This document shows positions 27,170-36,573 of a stretch of 64,000 bases of DNA, piece by piece. Position 1 is the stretch's first letter; the number at the start of each line of letters is the position of its first letter. Position numbers and translations under genes: made by a program. Location of the stretch: NCBI GenBank assembly GCA_052168315.1, contig JBQLZO010000050.1, positions 1 through 64,000 on the forward strand, read 5' to 3'. The DNA is from JBQLZO01 sp052168315 (lineage in GTDB: Bacteria; Planctomycetota; Phycisphaerae; Phycisphaerales; UBA1924). The notes beneath the pieces were generated by a model. The model ran no database searches, was not told where the DNA came from, and saw only the letters and a list, made by a program, of their open reading frames with translations.

Positions 27170-29290
27170 TCAATTGTCGGCGTCCGGCGTGGGTGACTCC
27201 AGCGGGGTGTTGCCCGCATCTTCGATCTGGAGGGTCTCGACGGACTGGCCGGACGCAAGCGCCAGGGCCCGAAGGACCTGCCCCGAGGTATACGAGTTGG
27301 CCATCCACGGGGTGTCGCCGGTGTCCGGGCCGTAGATGACGAGCAGCGGGATCCCGGTCTGCCCCAGAGATCGGAGCTTGTCCCAGCCCGGGGCATCGTT
27401 GGCGGTCAGGTCCACGGTCATCGGAACCACACGCCCCGACTGGAACAGCGGCTTGATCGGGTTCTTCGACAACACGGCCGCTTTCAGCGCCTTGCAGTTC
27501 AGGCACCATTCGGCCGTGAAATCGAGCACGACGGTCTTGCCGCGGCTCCGGGCGTCGGCGAGCGCCTCCTCCGAATAGGGAACCCAGATGTTGTGGTACG
27601 CGTCGGCCGTGCGATCCGCTGCGGCCGCGACACCGCCAAGGGCCAGCACCAGCCCGATGAATGCGAACGCCACCCGTCGGAGCGGATCGGGCGTGATCCG
27701 GACCGTCTGAAACGCCAGCCATCCACCCGCCGCCAGCGCGAAGCCTCCCACGAGCCACCAGTGGATCGACTTGCCCCACCAGGGCAGCCCCGCCGTGCCG
27801 CCGAGCAGGGCGATCACGCCGGAACCGATGAAGTAGGCCGCGGCAGCCAGCAGCAGCAGGCCCATGACCTGCTTCACGAGTTCGCTCGCGGGGCCGGTCC
27901 GCGGAATCTTCTTGACGAGCGCTGGGAACGCGCTGAGCACGAGGTACGGCGAGGCCATGCCCACGCCGATCGCCACGAAGATCGACAGCACGACGCCCCA
28001 GGGCAGCGTCGCCGATCCCGCCAGCAGCGCGCCCGCCACGAACCCGAAGCACGGAAGACCAAGCACCGCCGTCATCACCCCGAACATGAAAGAACCGGTC
28101 GGAGAATCGGCCTTGGGGTTCACCGCGTACACCGCCTTCGGCAGGCGGATCTCGAACGCCCCCATGATCCCCACGCCCATCGCGCCGATCAGCACCCCGA
28201 TCCCCATCGTCACCCACCAGATACCGAAGAGCCGCGATGGATCCGCGAACGCCGAGAACGACGCCGCGATCAGCCCCAGCCCACCCCAGAACGCCACCAC
28301 ACCCAGCGCCATCCAGAGCCCGAGCACCAGGCTCTTGCCCGGATGCCCCGCGTGCGCACTGATCGTCATCACCTTGATCGGGATCACCGGGAGCACGCAC
28401 GGTGTCAGATTCAAGATCGCCCCGCCGAGAGCCGCGAGGATCGCGATCAGCACGATGCCCAGCGGGTCGGTCGGGGCAGGAACCGCGATCCCGAAGAACG
28501 ACCGCTGCCCATTCCCGACGGGGCTCGTGACCGGGGCCGACACCCCTTCGGCATCGGTGAAGCGCGAGAGGTCTGCGAACACGGCCGGGTCGAAGCCCGC
28601 GAACGCTTCCGGTTCCGCGTTGCCGGACTCGGCCGGTGTGCCCACCGGAACCACCGTCACGCTGAGCGGCAGATCAACGGAGGTCGGCTGATCACAAATG
28701 GTGTTGTCGCAGGCCTGCCAGCCGATGCGAACCGTGATCGTGTACTCGCCCGGAGCCGCATCCGAAGCGACCAGCGCCGGCACGAAAATCCGCGCTGTCC
28801 CGCCATACGTCGGCAGCGGATCGGGCATGCCCGCCACCGAGGTCAGCTTGGCATCCGGCCACTGGATCGGGCCGGTCCGAAGCCACGCCGGCGGCTCCAC
28901 GAGCCCCGCCGTTGTCTCCATCGCCCACGCGGCCACATCTTCGGGCAGGGGAACATGCTCCGCGGCCGGCCACGCGTGCCACTCCGGCGCGAACCGCATC
29001 ACCGCCGCGATCGTCAGCGTGTCCCCCGGAGCGACCGTGGTCCGCGAGACACTGGCCGTGACCGTGACGGGCTCGGTGTCCTCCTCGCCGGGCGTTCCCA
29101 GCGATCCGAACCCCGAACCACCACCGAAAGGATCGCCCTTCCCGGGCTGGGCCGCAGCGTTTGGCGCGCAAATCACCACAGTCAGCAACGCCAGCACGCC
29201 CAGGAGCACGCGCCCCGCCACGGGCGCATTGCCCCAGGGGGCGTTGGACGCCCGGCGTTTGACCGATGCGCTTTCTGATGTGTCTCGCAC
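27170..29290 (-). CDS. dsbD: DsbD-type thiol:disulfide interchange protein
   Basis: 706 residues from a GTG at 29290 with AGGAAG seven bases upstream. The signal region (about 22-48) is followed by an N-terminal DsbD-alpha-like domain with the pair WQACDNTIC. Next comes an eight-helix-type membrane domain with the two working cysteines (NLTPCVLP near residue 295, LGLPCFGF near 411). A C-terminal thioredoxin domain follows, with WCLNC near residue 593. The trio of Cys pairs allows electrons to pass from cytoplasmic thioredoxin through the membrane to periplasmic partners such as disulfide isomerases or cytochrome c maturation proteins. Its role fits the many cysteine-rich and haem c proteins encoded nearby. 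Confidence 0.88.
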   Translation of the reverse strand: MRDTSESASVKRRASNAPWGNAPVAGRVLLGVLALLTVVICAPNAAAQPGKGDPFGGGSGFGSLGTPGEEDTEPVTVTASVSRTTVAPGDTLTIAAVMRFAPEWHAWPAAEHVPLPEDVAAWAMETTAGLVEPPAWLRTGPIQWPDAKLTSVAGMPDPLPTYGGTARIFVPALVASDAAPGEYTITVRIGWQACDNTICDQPTSVDLPLSVTVVPVGTPAESGNAEPEAFAGFDPAVFADLSRFTDAEGVSAPVTSPVGNGQRSFFGIAVPAPTDPLGIVLIAILAALGGAILNLTPCVLPVIPIKVMTISAHAGHPGKSLVLGLWMALGVVAFWGGLGLIAASFSAFADPSRLFGIWWVTMGIGVLIGAMGVGIMGAFEIRLPKAVYAVNPKADSPTGSFMFGVMTAVLGLPCFGFVAGALLAGSATLPWGVVLSIFVAIGVGMASPYLVLSAFPALVKKIPRTGPASELVKQVMGLLLLAAAAYFIGSGVIALLGGTAGLPWWGKSIHWWLVGGFALAAGGWLAFQTVRITPDPLRRVAFAFIGLVLALGGVAAAADRTADAYHNIWVPYSEEALADARSRGKTVVLDFTAEWCLNCKALKAAVLSKNPIKPLFQSGRVVPMTVDLTANDAPGWDKLRSLGQTGIPLLVIYGPDTGDTPWMANSYTSGQVLRALALASGQSVETLQIEDAGNTPLESPTPDADN

Positions 29291-29709
29291 GCGTGGACTT
29301 CCTTTCTGCTCCCGCCGAGAGCACCGGCGCGTGCCGGACGATCGGCGCCACCCGATCCCGTGTGGCACGAGGGATGAACCGTCGGAGACCCGGATTGTTC
29401 CGCCTCCCCCTCCCGATCACGGGAGTGACTCAGGGCTCAGGATATGGGCGATGCCCGCCGGCGTGGGCAGCCGCCGCCGAGATGATGGGCCAGCCAGTGA
29501 ACGCCGGCGTGCGGCAGTGGTTGCGCGGGCGAAGGTCCGAGAGTGCGATCCGCACGCCGGAACTAAGGGAGCGCCCCCCCATGCCGGGACGGCACGCAGT
29601 CGGCGCACCCGCGGGAGCGGATCGAGACGGCACCAGTGGCCGATAGGAGGGAGGGCGACGCCCGCGCGGGCGAGCGGACCCGGCCTGTGGACCGAGGAGC
29701 GCGATAGGA
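29291..29709. other. Divergent intergenic region between dsbD-type gene and fliM
   Basis: No gene or known RNA structure recognised. There is a GC-rich palindrome near 29664 and GGAGG-type sequences close to fliM. The GCCGATAG at about 29638 resembles a sigma-28 -10 box, but no matching -35 is visible. Confidence 0.4.
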
Positions 29710-30726
29710 ATGTCGGGCCTGCTTGACCAGAACGAGATCGACCTGCTGCTCTCCGCGGTCGAGGACCAGGAGGTCGAGCAGACCGAGGAATCCTTCGAGA
29801 TCTTCGGAGGCACCGGGCGCAGGAACTATGAGACCGAGGTCCGAGACTACGACTTCAAGCGTCCAGAGCGCGTCTCCAAGGACCAGATGCGCTCGTTGCA
29901 GACGCTGCACGAGGCGTTCGCCCGGAACTTCGGCGCCGGCCTCTCGGGGCTGCTCCGGACGATCGTGGAGGTCCGCCTCTCAAGCTGCGAACAGATGACC
30001 TACTCGGAGTTCATCGCCGCGCTGCCCAACCCGACGAGCTTCAACCTGATCCGCCCCGTCGGGCTCGAGGGCTCGATGTGCCTCGAGCTGAGCCCGCTCA
30101 TCGTCTACCCGATCATCGATCGGCTCCTCGGCGGAAACAACGAAGAGCTTTTCGTTCCCCAGCGCCCGCTGACCGTGATCGAGAACCGGCTCATCGGCAA
30201 GCTTACCGATCGCGCGCTTGAGTCGCTCCAGGAAGCCTGGGCGGGCGTCCGCGAGCTGCGCTTCGAGCTCGGCGAGATGGAGTCGAACCCGCAGCTGGTG
30301 CAGATCGTGCCGCCGAACGAAGTGGTCGTGGTCATCGGCTTCGAGGTCAAGATGGCCAACCGCGCGGGGACCATGAACCTCTGCATCCCTTACAATGTCA
30401 TCGAGCCGGTGATGGAAGCGCTGGCGGCCCAATCGTGGTTCAGTTCAAGCAGGCTCGGCAAGGATCCAGGTGTCACGGCCGCCATCGGCGAACGCCTCGG
30501 CACGGCGCCGGTCGAGGTCGCCTCGATTCTCGCCGAAACCTCGATGACCATGGCCGAACTCAGGGACCTGGCCGTCGGTGACGTCATCGTCACCGAGAAA
30601 CCCGCCAAGCAGCCGGCGGTGCTCTGCGTCGAGGGGGAGAAGAAACTGCTCGTCGCCATCGGGCAGCACCGCGGCAAACGCGCGATGCGCATCATCCGGG
30701 CTATCCGCAAGACCGATCGCGTCTGA
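29710..30726 (+). CDS. fliM: Flagellar motor switch protein FliM
   Basis: 338 residues, standard FliM length. The N-terminal segment SGLLDQNEIDLLLSAVE is the CheY-phosphate-binding peptide. The middle has the CheC-like fold of the FliM family (YSEFIAALPNPTSFN). The C-terminal ~80 residues match the SpoA/FliN-type switch domain. FliM sits in the cytoplasmic C-ring and sets the direction of rotation. It is separated from the filament genes by about 19 kb, so flagellar genes are scattered. No fliN or fliL is adjacent. A GAGGAG site precedes the ATG. Confidence 0.95.
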   Translation: MSGLLDQNEIDLLLSAVEDQEVEQTEESFEIFGGTGRRNYETEVRDYDFKRPERVSKDQMRSLQTLHEAFARNFGAGLSGLLRTIVEVRLSSCEQMTYSEFIAALPNPTSFNLIRPVGLEGSMCLELSPLIVYPIIDRLLGGNNEELFVPQRPLTVIENRLIGKLTDRALESLQEAWAGVRELRFELGEMESNPQLVQIVPPNEVVVVIGFEVKMANRAGTMNLCIPYNVIEPVMEALAAQSWFSSSRLGKDPGVTAAIGERLGTAPVEVASILAETSMTMAELRDLAVGDVIVTEKPAKQPAVLCVEGEKKLLVAIGQHRGKRAMRIIRAIRKTDRV

Positions 30727-30774
30727 ACCGGCCCGCCGCGGCACGCCGAGGCAGATCCGCCCGCCCCGGCGCGA

Positions 30775-32004
30775 TCACTCCATGTCGTCCCAGTTGCCCA
30801 TCGACCGCCAGTCGATGATCTCCGCCCCCGGCAGCCGCTGCGCCTGGGTCGGGGTGAGCATCTCCCGAACGCGCTCGATGGTCGAAGACTCGAGGTCGGT
30901 GCGGTCCGACAGGATCCGCTTCACCAACTCTGGCTGATCCCCGAACCGCATCATCGAGAACAGCCCCTCCTGCTCCTTGTCGTCCTGCGCCCTCAGCGCC
31001 GCGGCCCACGCGGAATTCAGGCGCTTCAGCTCCCGATCGAAACCCTCCCGGATCTCATCCAGCGAGGCACGCTGTTCGTCGGAAAGGTCATCGAACTCGG
31101 CCACGGTCCGCATGATCCCCTGCGCCTCGGTGTCAGAATAGATCTCGGGGAACACCTCGCGCCGGAACTCGGTCTCAAGCTCCGCGGCCGTCTCCTCCGG
31201 CACCGCGCCCATGATCTGCCGCAGCGTCCGCTCGTTAATGTCCCGGATCTGACGCGACAGCCCGCGCAGCTTGTTCATCATCGCGGAGGCACGCCCCATG
31301 ATCCGCGCGATCTCCATCGGATCGTTCATCCGCTGCATGATGTCGAACTCGTCGAGATCGCCGAACTCATCGCGCAGGATCTGCTCCAGGTCATTGTCCA
31401 GAAAGAACCGGTCGAGATCCATCTCGTAGCGGTACAGGATCGGGTCGATCGCCTCGCGCGCCTCCCCGGAGAGCTCCATCTTCCCGACCATCTCGATCAG
31501 ATCCACGCCCGCACCGTGGATCGGCGGGAAGTTGTTGTCCAGCCGCTGCGACCGCCGCTTGTACCGCTCGAACTCATCGAATCCGGGAAGCTGGTCCTCC
31601 CGCAGCACCAGCTTCAGATCGTCGATCATGCGCTGGCGGAGCCGGTCGACATAATTCGAATAGCTCGTGAACTTGTCGCGCGCCTCGCGCCACACCGCCA
31701 TGTCATTCGAGCGGTCGAATTCCTTCTCCACGGCCTCCTGGATCTGGCGGATCTCCGTCCGGGCCGCCTCCACATCCGCCTGGTACGCGGCGAACAGGTC
31801 ATCGAGCACGAGTTGCTGCCCCTCGTCGAGATCGAGGATCTCCTTCAGCTTCTCGATGTCGCTGGAATTCAGGCGCTCGGCGGCGCCGATTCCTCCGAAT
31901 CCGCCGCTGAACGCCATCTGCGCGCCCGCATGGGCGGACGCGAACACGGCCACGCCGATCGCGGCCAGCAGCACGATCACGAGCTGGAATGGGTTCGATC
32001 GCAT
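30775..32004 (-). CDS. Secreted helix-rich protein, LTxxQ-like repeats
   Basis: 409 residues from the ATG at 32004, preceded by AGGAGGAG. A signal peptide ends near residue 28 (AGA-Q). The mature protein is strongly alpha-helical and highly charged. Short motifs such as LDLDEGQQLVLDDLF, DLSDEQRASL and MLTPTQAQRL resemble the LTxxQ segments of Spy/CpxP chaperones. It may be a periplasmic stress or scaffolding protein, but the resemblance is weak and no function can be claimed. It is convergent with fliM. Confidence 0.65.
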   Translation of the reverse strand: MRSNPFQLVIVLLAAIGVAVFASAHAGAQMAFSGGFGGIGAAERLNSSDIEKLKEILDLDEGQQLVLDDLFAAYQADVEAARTEIRQIQEAVEKEFDRSNDMAVWREARDKFTSYSNYVDRLRQRMIDDLKLVLREDQLPGFDEFERYKRRSQRLDNNFPPIHGAGVDLIEMVGKMELSGEAREAIDPILYRYEMDLDRFFLDNDLEQILRDEFGDLDEFDIMQRMNDPMEIARIMGRASAMMNKLRGLSRQIRDINERTLRQIMGAVPEETAAELETEFRREVFPEIYSDTEAQGIMRTVAEFDDLSDEQRASLDEIREGFDRELKRLNSAWAAALRAQDDKEQEGLFSMMRFGDQPELVKRILSDRTDLESSTIERVREMLTPTQAQRLPGAEIIDWRSMGNWDDME

Positions 32005-32105
32005 CTCTGATCTCCTCCTGATTGCGTGCACGAGAAGCCCACGCGGGGACCGGGCCCGATCCTGCCAATGAGCCCGTTTAGGTGCTGGTTGGGGATCGAT
32101 CGGCA

Positions 32106-32804
32106 TCACTTTCGCCTTCGGACAAACGGATTCGTCGCCGCCTCACGCCCGATCGTCGTCATCGGCCCGTGCCCGGGCCACACCCGAACCGGATCCGGGA
32201 GCGCGTACAGATGGGCCTCGATCGAACGGAGCAGCGCGTCGTGGTCGGAGGTCGGGAAGTCCGTCCGTCCGATCGAACCCGCGAACAACGCATCCCCCAC
32301 GAGCGCCTCTCCCTCATGCCCCCCTTCGGCGAGCCAGACAAGCGCTGTGCTCCCCGGCGAGTGCCCGGGAACATGCAGCACCGTGAATCCGAGCCCCCCG
32401 AGCGTCAGCCTGTCCTCGTGGGCAGGGCTCTGTTCGGGCTCGGCGAAGGTCATCGGCTGCCCGAATCCCTCCGAGAGATTCAGCATCGGATCTCCCAGCC
32501 ATCGACGCTCCGCCTCGTGGAGCGCCACCGGGACACCGGGGAACGCTTCCCGGAGCCGCCGGAGACCCGCGATGTGATCGACATGGGCGTGCGTCAGGTA
32601 GATCAACTCCGGGCGGAGACCCAGTTCGCCGATGCGCTGGATGATCGGTTCCGGATCGAACGACGCATCGACGATCCAGCATGGCGTGCCCGGCGCGGGC
32701 GGGAGCCGCGCCGAGGGATACACCAGGTAGCAGTTCGTGGCATACGGCCCGAGCGGGAACGGCTCAATGATCGGGCGGATGGTCATGGCGGGATCGGCGG
32801 TCAT
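32106..32804 (-). CDS. MBL-fold metallo-hydrolase (glyoxalase II-like)
   Basis: 232 residues. The di-metal motif THAHVDHIAG (HxHxDH) is intact, with later ligands in VPGHSPGS and GDALFAGSIGR, and the last histidine in VWPGHGPMTT. These are the hallmarks of the metallo-beta-lactamase fold, in the hydroxyacylglutathione hydrolase subgroup. It probably hydrolyses a thioester or related ester in the cytoplasm. An ATG six codons downstream of 32804 would also be acceptable. Confidence 0.82.
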   Translation of the reverse strand: MTADPAMTIRPIIEPFPLGPYATNCYLVYPSARLPPAPGTPCWIVDASFDPEPIIQRIGELGLRPELIYLTHAHVDHIAGLRRLREAFPGVPVALHEAERRWLGDPMLNLSEGFGQPMTFAEPEQSPAHEDRLTLGGLGFTVLHVPGHSPGSTALVWLAEGGHEGEALVGDALFAGSIGRTDFPTSDHDALLRSIEAHLYALPDPVRVWPGHGPMTTIGREAATNPFVRRRK

Positions 32805-32932
32805 TGGAGGAGGGTACGATGACCGGGCCCGCTTGTCAGTCGGATCGCACGACGGCCCTGCGCGGCCCGTCCCCCGCTCCGGTCCCATACCCATTGGTCA
32901 ATTCGCTCCGCCAACGAGAAGGAAGCCGCGGC

Positions 32933-33298
32933 ATGCTCATCCGAAACATCAACGAGGTCGACGAGTCGCCGGTTTCGATGGATGGGGCCAGCGGCGTGCG
33001 GATGGCCCTGATGGTCGGGCGCGGCGATGGAGCCCCCCACTTCGCGCTGCGGTCGTTCAGGGTCGAGCCCGAAGGGCACTCGCCACGCCACTCGCATGAC
33101 TACGAGCACGAGGTGTTCGTCGTTGACGGCGGGGGCGAGGTCCTGCTCGAAGGTGAGTACCGCCCGCTCAGAGCCGGAGATGTCGTCTTCGTGCCCGCCG
33201 ATGAGGAGCACCAGTTCCGTGCGGGCCCGCAGGGGCTCCGGTTCCTTTGCCTCGTGCCCATCGAGCGGAACTGCGGCGGAAGCACTCCGGGAAGCTGA
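32933..33298 (+). CDS. Small cupin-domain protein
   Basis: 121 residues, a single cupin barrel. Metal ligands are visible in motif 1 (PRHSHDYEHE) and motif 2 (EEHQF). The family is diverse (isomerases, dioxygenases, sensors), so no substrate is claimed. The start at 32933 has AAGGAAG upstream; the open frame extends further without homology. The next gene starts four bases after its stop, so they form an operon with ogt. Confidence 0.8.
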   Translation: MLIRNINEVDESPVSMDGASGVRMALMVGRGDGAPHFALRSFRVEPEGHSPRHSHDYEHEVFVVDGGGEVLLEGEYRPLRAGDVVFVPADEEHQFRAGPQGLRFLCLVPIERNCGGSTPGS

Positions 33299-33302
33299 GC
33301 CG

Positions 33303-33896
33303 ATGACCAGCCGCCGAACGGGCCTCCGGGAACAGAAGATCGATCGCACCGTCGGGCAACGCACGATCGAATCGCCCCTCGGAACGATCATCGTGGAAGC
33401 GACGCCCATGGGCGTGTGCCGGGTCTGTTTCGCCGACGAGTGGAACGGCGGCCGACCCCCGAAACCCGATCCACTAGTGCCCCGAGCACATCCTTCGGAG
33501 CCGCAGGCCGAGCACGCCGGCGCCGACATGGCCGATCGTGCTGCGGCCCAGCTCCTCGAGTACTTCAACGACGATCGGCGAGCGTTCGATGTGCCGCTGG
33601 ACCTGTCCGGTGCCGGCGGCACCGAGTTTCAGAAGCGTGTGTGGGAAGCGGTGCGCGGCATCGCGTTCGGACGCACGGCGAGCTATCGAACGATCGCCGC
33701 GCGGATCGCCAAGCCGGCCGGCGCATCCCGGGCCGTCGGGCTCGCCAACGGCGCCAACCCCCTCCCGATCCTCGTCCCCTGCCATCGGGTCGTGGGCGCC
33801 ACCGGCCTCCTCACCGGATACGCCGGCGGGCTTGCGCGAAAGTCATGGCTGCTGGAATTCGAGAGCGCCGACGAGCGCCTGCCGCTGGGCGGCTGA
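33303..33896 (+). CDS. ogt: Methylated-DNA--protein-cysteine methyltransferase
   Basis: 197 residues. The active-site motif PCHRV (Cys160) and the upstream helix-turn-helix (FGRTASYRTIA) are intact. It accepts a methyl group from O6-methylguanine onto its own cysteine, a suicide repair reaction. The ~70-residue N-terminal domain is present, as in Ogt/AGT. Four bases separate it from the cupin gene upstream. Confidence 0.9.
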   Translation: MTSRRTGLREQKIDRTVGQRTIESPLGTIIVEATPMGVCRVCFADEWNGGRPPKPDPLVPRAHPSEPQAEHAGADMADRAAAQLLEYFNDDRRAFDVPLDLSGAGGTEFQKRVWEAVRGIAFGRTASYRTIAARIAKPAGASRAVGLANGANPLPILVPCHRVVGATGLLTGYAGGLARKSWLLEFESADERLPLGG

Positions 33897-33906
33897 GCGC
33901 CGACGC

Positions 33907-34191
33907 TCACTCCTCCCCGAACCCCTCCGCGACAACGCAGCGCAGCGCCTCGATCGCCTCGGCGTGGTCCGGCCCCTTGGCGCACACCTCGATCTCCGTG
34001 CCCTGCACCGCCGCGAGCATCATCATCTGCATGATCGACTTCCCATCGATCAGCTCGTCCGGGCGGTCGCACCGGTGGACCACGATCTCAGACTGGAACC
34101 GCGCCGCGGTGTCGACGAACACCATCGCCGGGCGCGCGTGCAACCCCAGTCGGTTCACGATCGTCACGATGGCGGTGGACTCGTCGGCCAA
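33907..34191 (-). CDS. HPr-family phosphocarrier protein (NPr-like)
   Basis: 94 residues. The catalytic histidine is in LGLHARPA (His18) and the regulatory serine region GKSIMQMMMLAA is present. It takes a phosphate from enzyme I and passes it to an EIIA. The only in-frame start I see near the family's N-terminus is TTG at 34191, giving eight residues before VTIVNRLG. It lies downstream of ptsN and hpf in the same direction, the arrangement of the nitrogen PTS, so an NPr role is plausible. No sugar permease gene is adjacent. Confidence 0.88.
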   Translation of the reverse strand: MADESTAIVTIVNRLGLHARPAMVFVDTAARFQSEIVVHRCDRPDELIDGKSIMQMMMLAAVQGTEIEVCAKGPDHAEAIEALRCVVAEGFGEE

Positions 34192-34393
34192 TGGGTCGCT
34201 CTCATCTCGGCTGCGCGGGCGGTGAGGAACGAATCGAGCATCCGCGGATCGGAGTCACACGCCGCGTCAGGACGAGGCGACGAGCGGCGTGTCCGCTGGG
34301 GACCCCGACTGCCGCCGCGCCGCACCGCTCGAATCATGCAGGCGCCGCGCCCCGACCATGGGTGGTGCGTGGCCCTATCGAGGCGATCCCGCC

Positions 34394-34870
34394 TCAGGGC
34401 GTGAGCTGCTGGTGGTCGGCGTCGTGCAGCGTGGTCCAGACCTCATCGACCGACTCGGCCTGGCGAAGGAACCGCCGGAAATTCTCCATCGAGAGGTTCT
34501 TGAAGATCACCTCCATCGCCTGGAGGTGCTCTTCGGGACGACCCGCCGGACTCAGCAGCAGGAACACCGTGTACACTGGCTGCTTGTCGAGCGCGTTGAA
34601 GTCCACGCCGCCCTGCGAGACCCCGATCGCCGCGGTCATACGGTTCACGCTCGCGTGCTTGACATGCGGCACCGCGACGCCCTTCCCGAACCCGGTGGAA
34701 CCGCGGGTCTCACGCTGGATGATCGCGCCGAACAACTCGTCGCGCGCGGCCGCGGCCGCGGCGCCAGATTCGACGAGCGCATCGATCAGCTCGGCGATCA
34801 CCTCGTTGCGCTCCGAGGCCTTCAGTTTGGCGACAATGGCGTCCTTCTGGACGATCTCCTGCATTTTCAT
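34394..34870 (-). CDS. ptsN: PTS EIIA domain protein, nitrogen-regulatory type
   Basis: 158 residues, the full length of an EIIA-Ntr/EIIA-fructose domain. The phosphorylated histidine is in GVAVPHVKH (His69), with the surrounding GSTGFGKG sequence. EIIA-Ntr regulates potassium transport, stress and nitrogen metabolism and does not transport sugar itself. Encoded between hpf and HPr. The second residue stretch MKMQEIV has a GGAG site about nine bases upstream. Confidence 0.85.
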   Translation of the reverse strand: MKMQEIVQKDAIVAKLKASERNEVIAELIDALVESGAAAAAARDELFGAIIQRETRGSTGFGKGVAVPHVKHASVNRMTAAIGVSQGGVDFNALDKQPVYTVFLLLSPAGRPEEHLQAMEVIFKNLSMENFRRFLRQAESVDEVWTTLHDADHQQLTP

Positions 34871-35042
34871 CTGTTCGGGGCTCCGTGGTCGGCTGCGTGC
34901 TTCGCGCGGTCGCGGCGACCGGTGCGCTGGGTCGCGGGCCGAGATCTCGTGGTTCCAGGCGGGCGGAGTATACGGGCGCGGTGTCCCGGGCGAGGGGGCG
35001 CCGGGCCGCGGCGGCCCGACATGGACGCCGGGTGCGCGCGAC

Positions 35043-35067
35043 GCGATCGGCGGGCATGCCCGATCGC
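35043..35067. other. Hairpin between hpf and ptsN
   Basis: Perfect eight-pair inverted repeat (35043-35050 with 35060-35067) just downstream of the hpf stop. There is no T-run on either side, so it may be an mRNA-processing or attenuating structure. Confidence 0.35.
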
Positions 35068-35080
35068 CCGCCGCCGCCGA

Positions 35081-35383
35081 TCAGTGGCGGCCTTCCTGCT
35101 TCAGCCGTTCCTTGAAGTCGTGGAGCTGCCGGACCATCTTGTCCGACGCCCCGTCGATGCACTTGTACAAATCGTCCCCGTCATGCGTGGCAATGAAAGT
35201 CGGGTGCTTCTCGACATCGACCCGCAGCTCCACCTCGAACTTGTCCTTCGGCAGTTGCTCGACAACGACCTGGATCTGCTGCGTCCCGTCGTAGAACTTC
35301 GTGAACCGGTCGCACTTCTTCGTCGCGTACTCCAGGATGGCCGGAGTGACTTCCATATGCTTTCCTGAGACATCGATGCGCAT
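35081..35383 (-). CDS. hpf: Ribosome hibernation-promoting factor, short form
   Basis: 100 residues, the size of short HPF/YfiA. It starts MRIDVSGKHMEVTP and has the beta-alpha-beta core with QVVVEQLPKD and ELRVDVEKHPTF. HPF binds the decoding channel of 30S subunits and puts ribosomes into an inactive state in stationary phase. The start at 35383 is supported by AAAGGAA upstream; the frame runs on upstream but is not conserved. The order hpf-ptsN-HPr resembles the rpoN-linked cluster of proteobacteria, but rpoN is not in this window. Confidence 0.92.
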   Translation of the reverse strand: MRIDVSGKHMEVTPAILEYATKKCDRFTKFYDGTQQIQVVVEQLPKDKFEVELRVDVEKHPTFIATHDGDDLYKCIDGASDKMVRQLHDFKERLKQEGRH

Positions 35384-35460
35384 CGTGATGGATTCCTTTT
35401 TCCTGTGACTGGGTTGGGATTCGCGCCTCAGCAAGCGGGGCTCGGCCCCGAGGCGGGCGC

Positions 35461-36468
35461 TCATTGTTGATCCGGCCCGCTTTCGCGGGGACGCCCGGAG
35501 TCGGCTCCGGCTCCGTTGCCGCCGTCCGGGAGCGGAGGATGACGCAGCGCCGCCCGGTCGACCGCCTCGCCGTCGGACCCGGCGAGGCGCGGCGGCTTCT
35601 GGCGCGGCGGCACCAGCACGCCGCCGGACACGACGAACCGGATCGCCTCGTCCAGCGTGATCGGAAGCTCGATCGCCTCCTCCGCCGGAACCGTGATGGT
35701 GTACCCCGTGAACGGCGTCGGGCTCGACGGGATGAACACCGTCACCGACGGCTTGCCGATCCGCTCCTCGATCCGCTCCATCGTGTACCCCGTCAGCAGG
35801 CCCACCGTCCAGATCCCCTTCCGAGGATACTCCACGAGCACCACCTTGCTCGCCCGCGGCATCGCGCCCGTCCCGCTGTCGTCCACGCTGTTGCCGATCA
35901 GAAAGTCCGTGATCTGCTTGACATTGGGATACACCTGCTTGATGCCCGGTAACCGGATCAGGGCCGCCTCCACGCGGGAGTAGATCCGACGGCCGATGTA
36001 GTTGCCCAGCAGCACGCCGGCCAGGTACACCAGCACCAGCGCGATCACGAAACCGATCGCCTCGAGATACCACTGGTGCGACCACAGCTCCGCGAGTTGC
36101 TGCGCCCGGAGCCTGCCCTCCGCAGCCGGACGCGACAACTCCGGCGACCCGCTCGATCGACGCGTCTGCTGGAGGGCATCGATCTTCTCCTGCGGCACCA
36201 CATACCACTCAGGGAGATTCGGCGGTGAGTAGACCTGCGGCACCGCCTTGATGACAGTCCATCGCGTCGCCGCGTTGATCGGCTGCGCGATCGACTTGTC
36301 CAGAAAGTTGTACGCCCACACGATCAGGGCGAGCGTGATCACCGAAGGCAGCACGATCGCCAGCCCCCGAAGAAAGAAAACGCGGAAGTCCGACGCGAAG
36401 GTGCGCTTCGAGACCGCCGGCGATGCGGCGCCCGGCGGAGTCGGATTGGAGGGCGGCTGGTCAGGCAT
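35461..36468 (-). CDS. DUF502-family membrane protein
   Basis: 335 residues. Two strong membrane segments lie near residues 30-55 and 138-163, separated by a soluble stretch. The C-terminal half carries the DUF502 core (GIKQVYPNVKQITDFL, VVLVEYPRKGIWTVGLLTG and SPTPFTGYTITVP). The family is widespread in bacteria and of unknown function. I take the ATG at 36468, since the longer frame adds only arginine/proline-rich residues. It probably shares a transcript with hpf, 77 bases downstream. Confidence 0.8.
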   Translation of the reverse strand: MPDQPPSNPTPPGAASPAVSKRTFASDFRVFFLRGLAIVLPSVITLALIVWAYNFLDKSIAQPINAATRWTVIKAVPQVYSPPNLPEWYVVPQEKIDALQQTRRSSGSPELSRPAAEGRLRAQQLAELWSHQWYLEAIGFVIALVLVYLAGVLLGNYIGRRIYSRVEAALIRLPGIKQVYPNVKQITDFLIGNSVDDSGTGAMPRASKVVLVEYPRKGIWTVGLLTGYTMERIEERIGKPSVTVFIPSSPTPFTGYTITVPAEEAIELPITLDEAIRFVVSGGVLVPPRQKPPRLAGSDGEAVDRAALRHPPLPDGGNGAGADSGRPRESGPDQQ

Positions 36469-36573
36469 GGTTCGTGGTTTGGACGGGATGCGATCGGGGG
36501 CATCGCCGGCCCGGTCGCCACAATATCGCATCCCCGGTCGCCGGGTTCGTTCCCCAGCCGGGGAACCGCCTCC

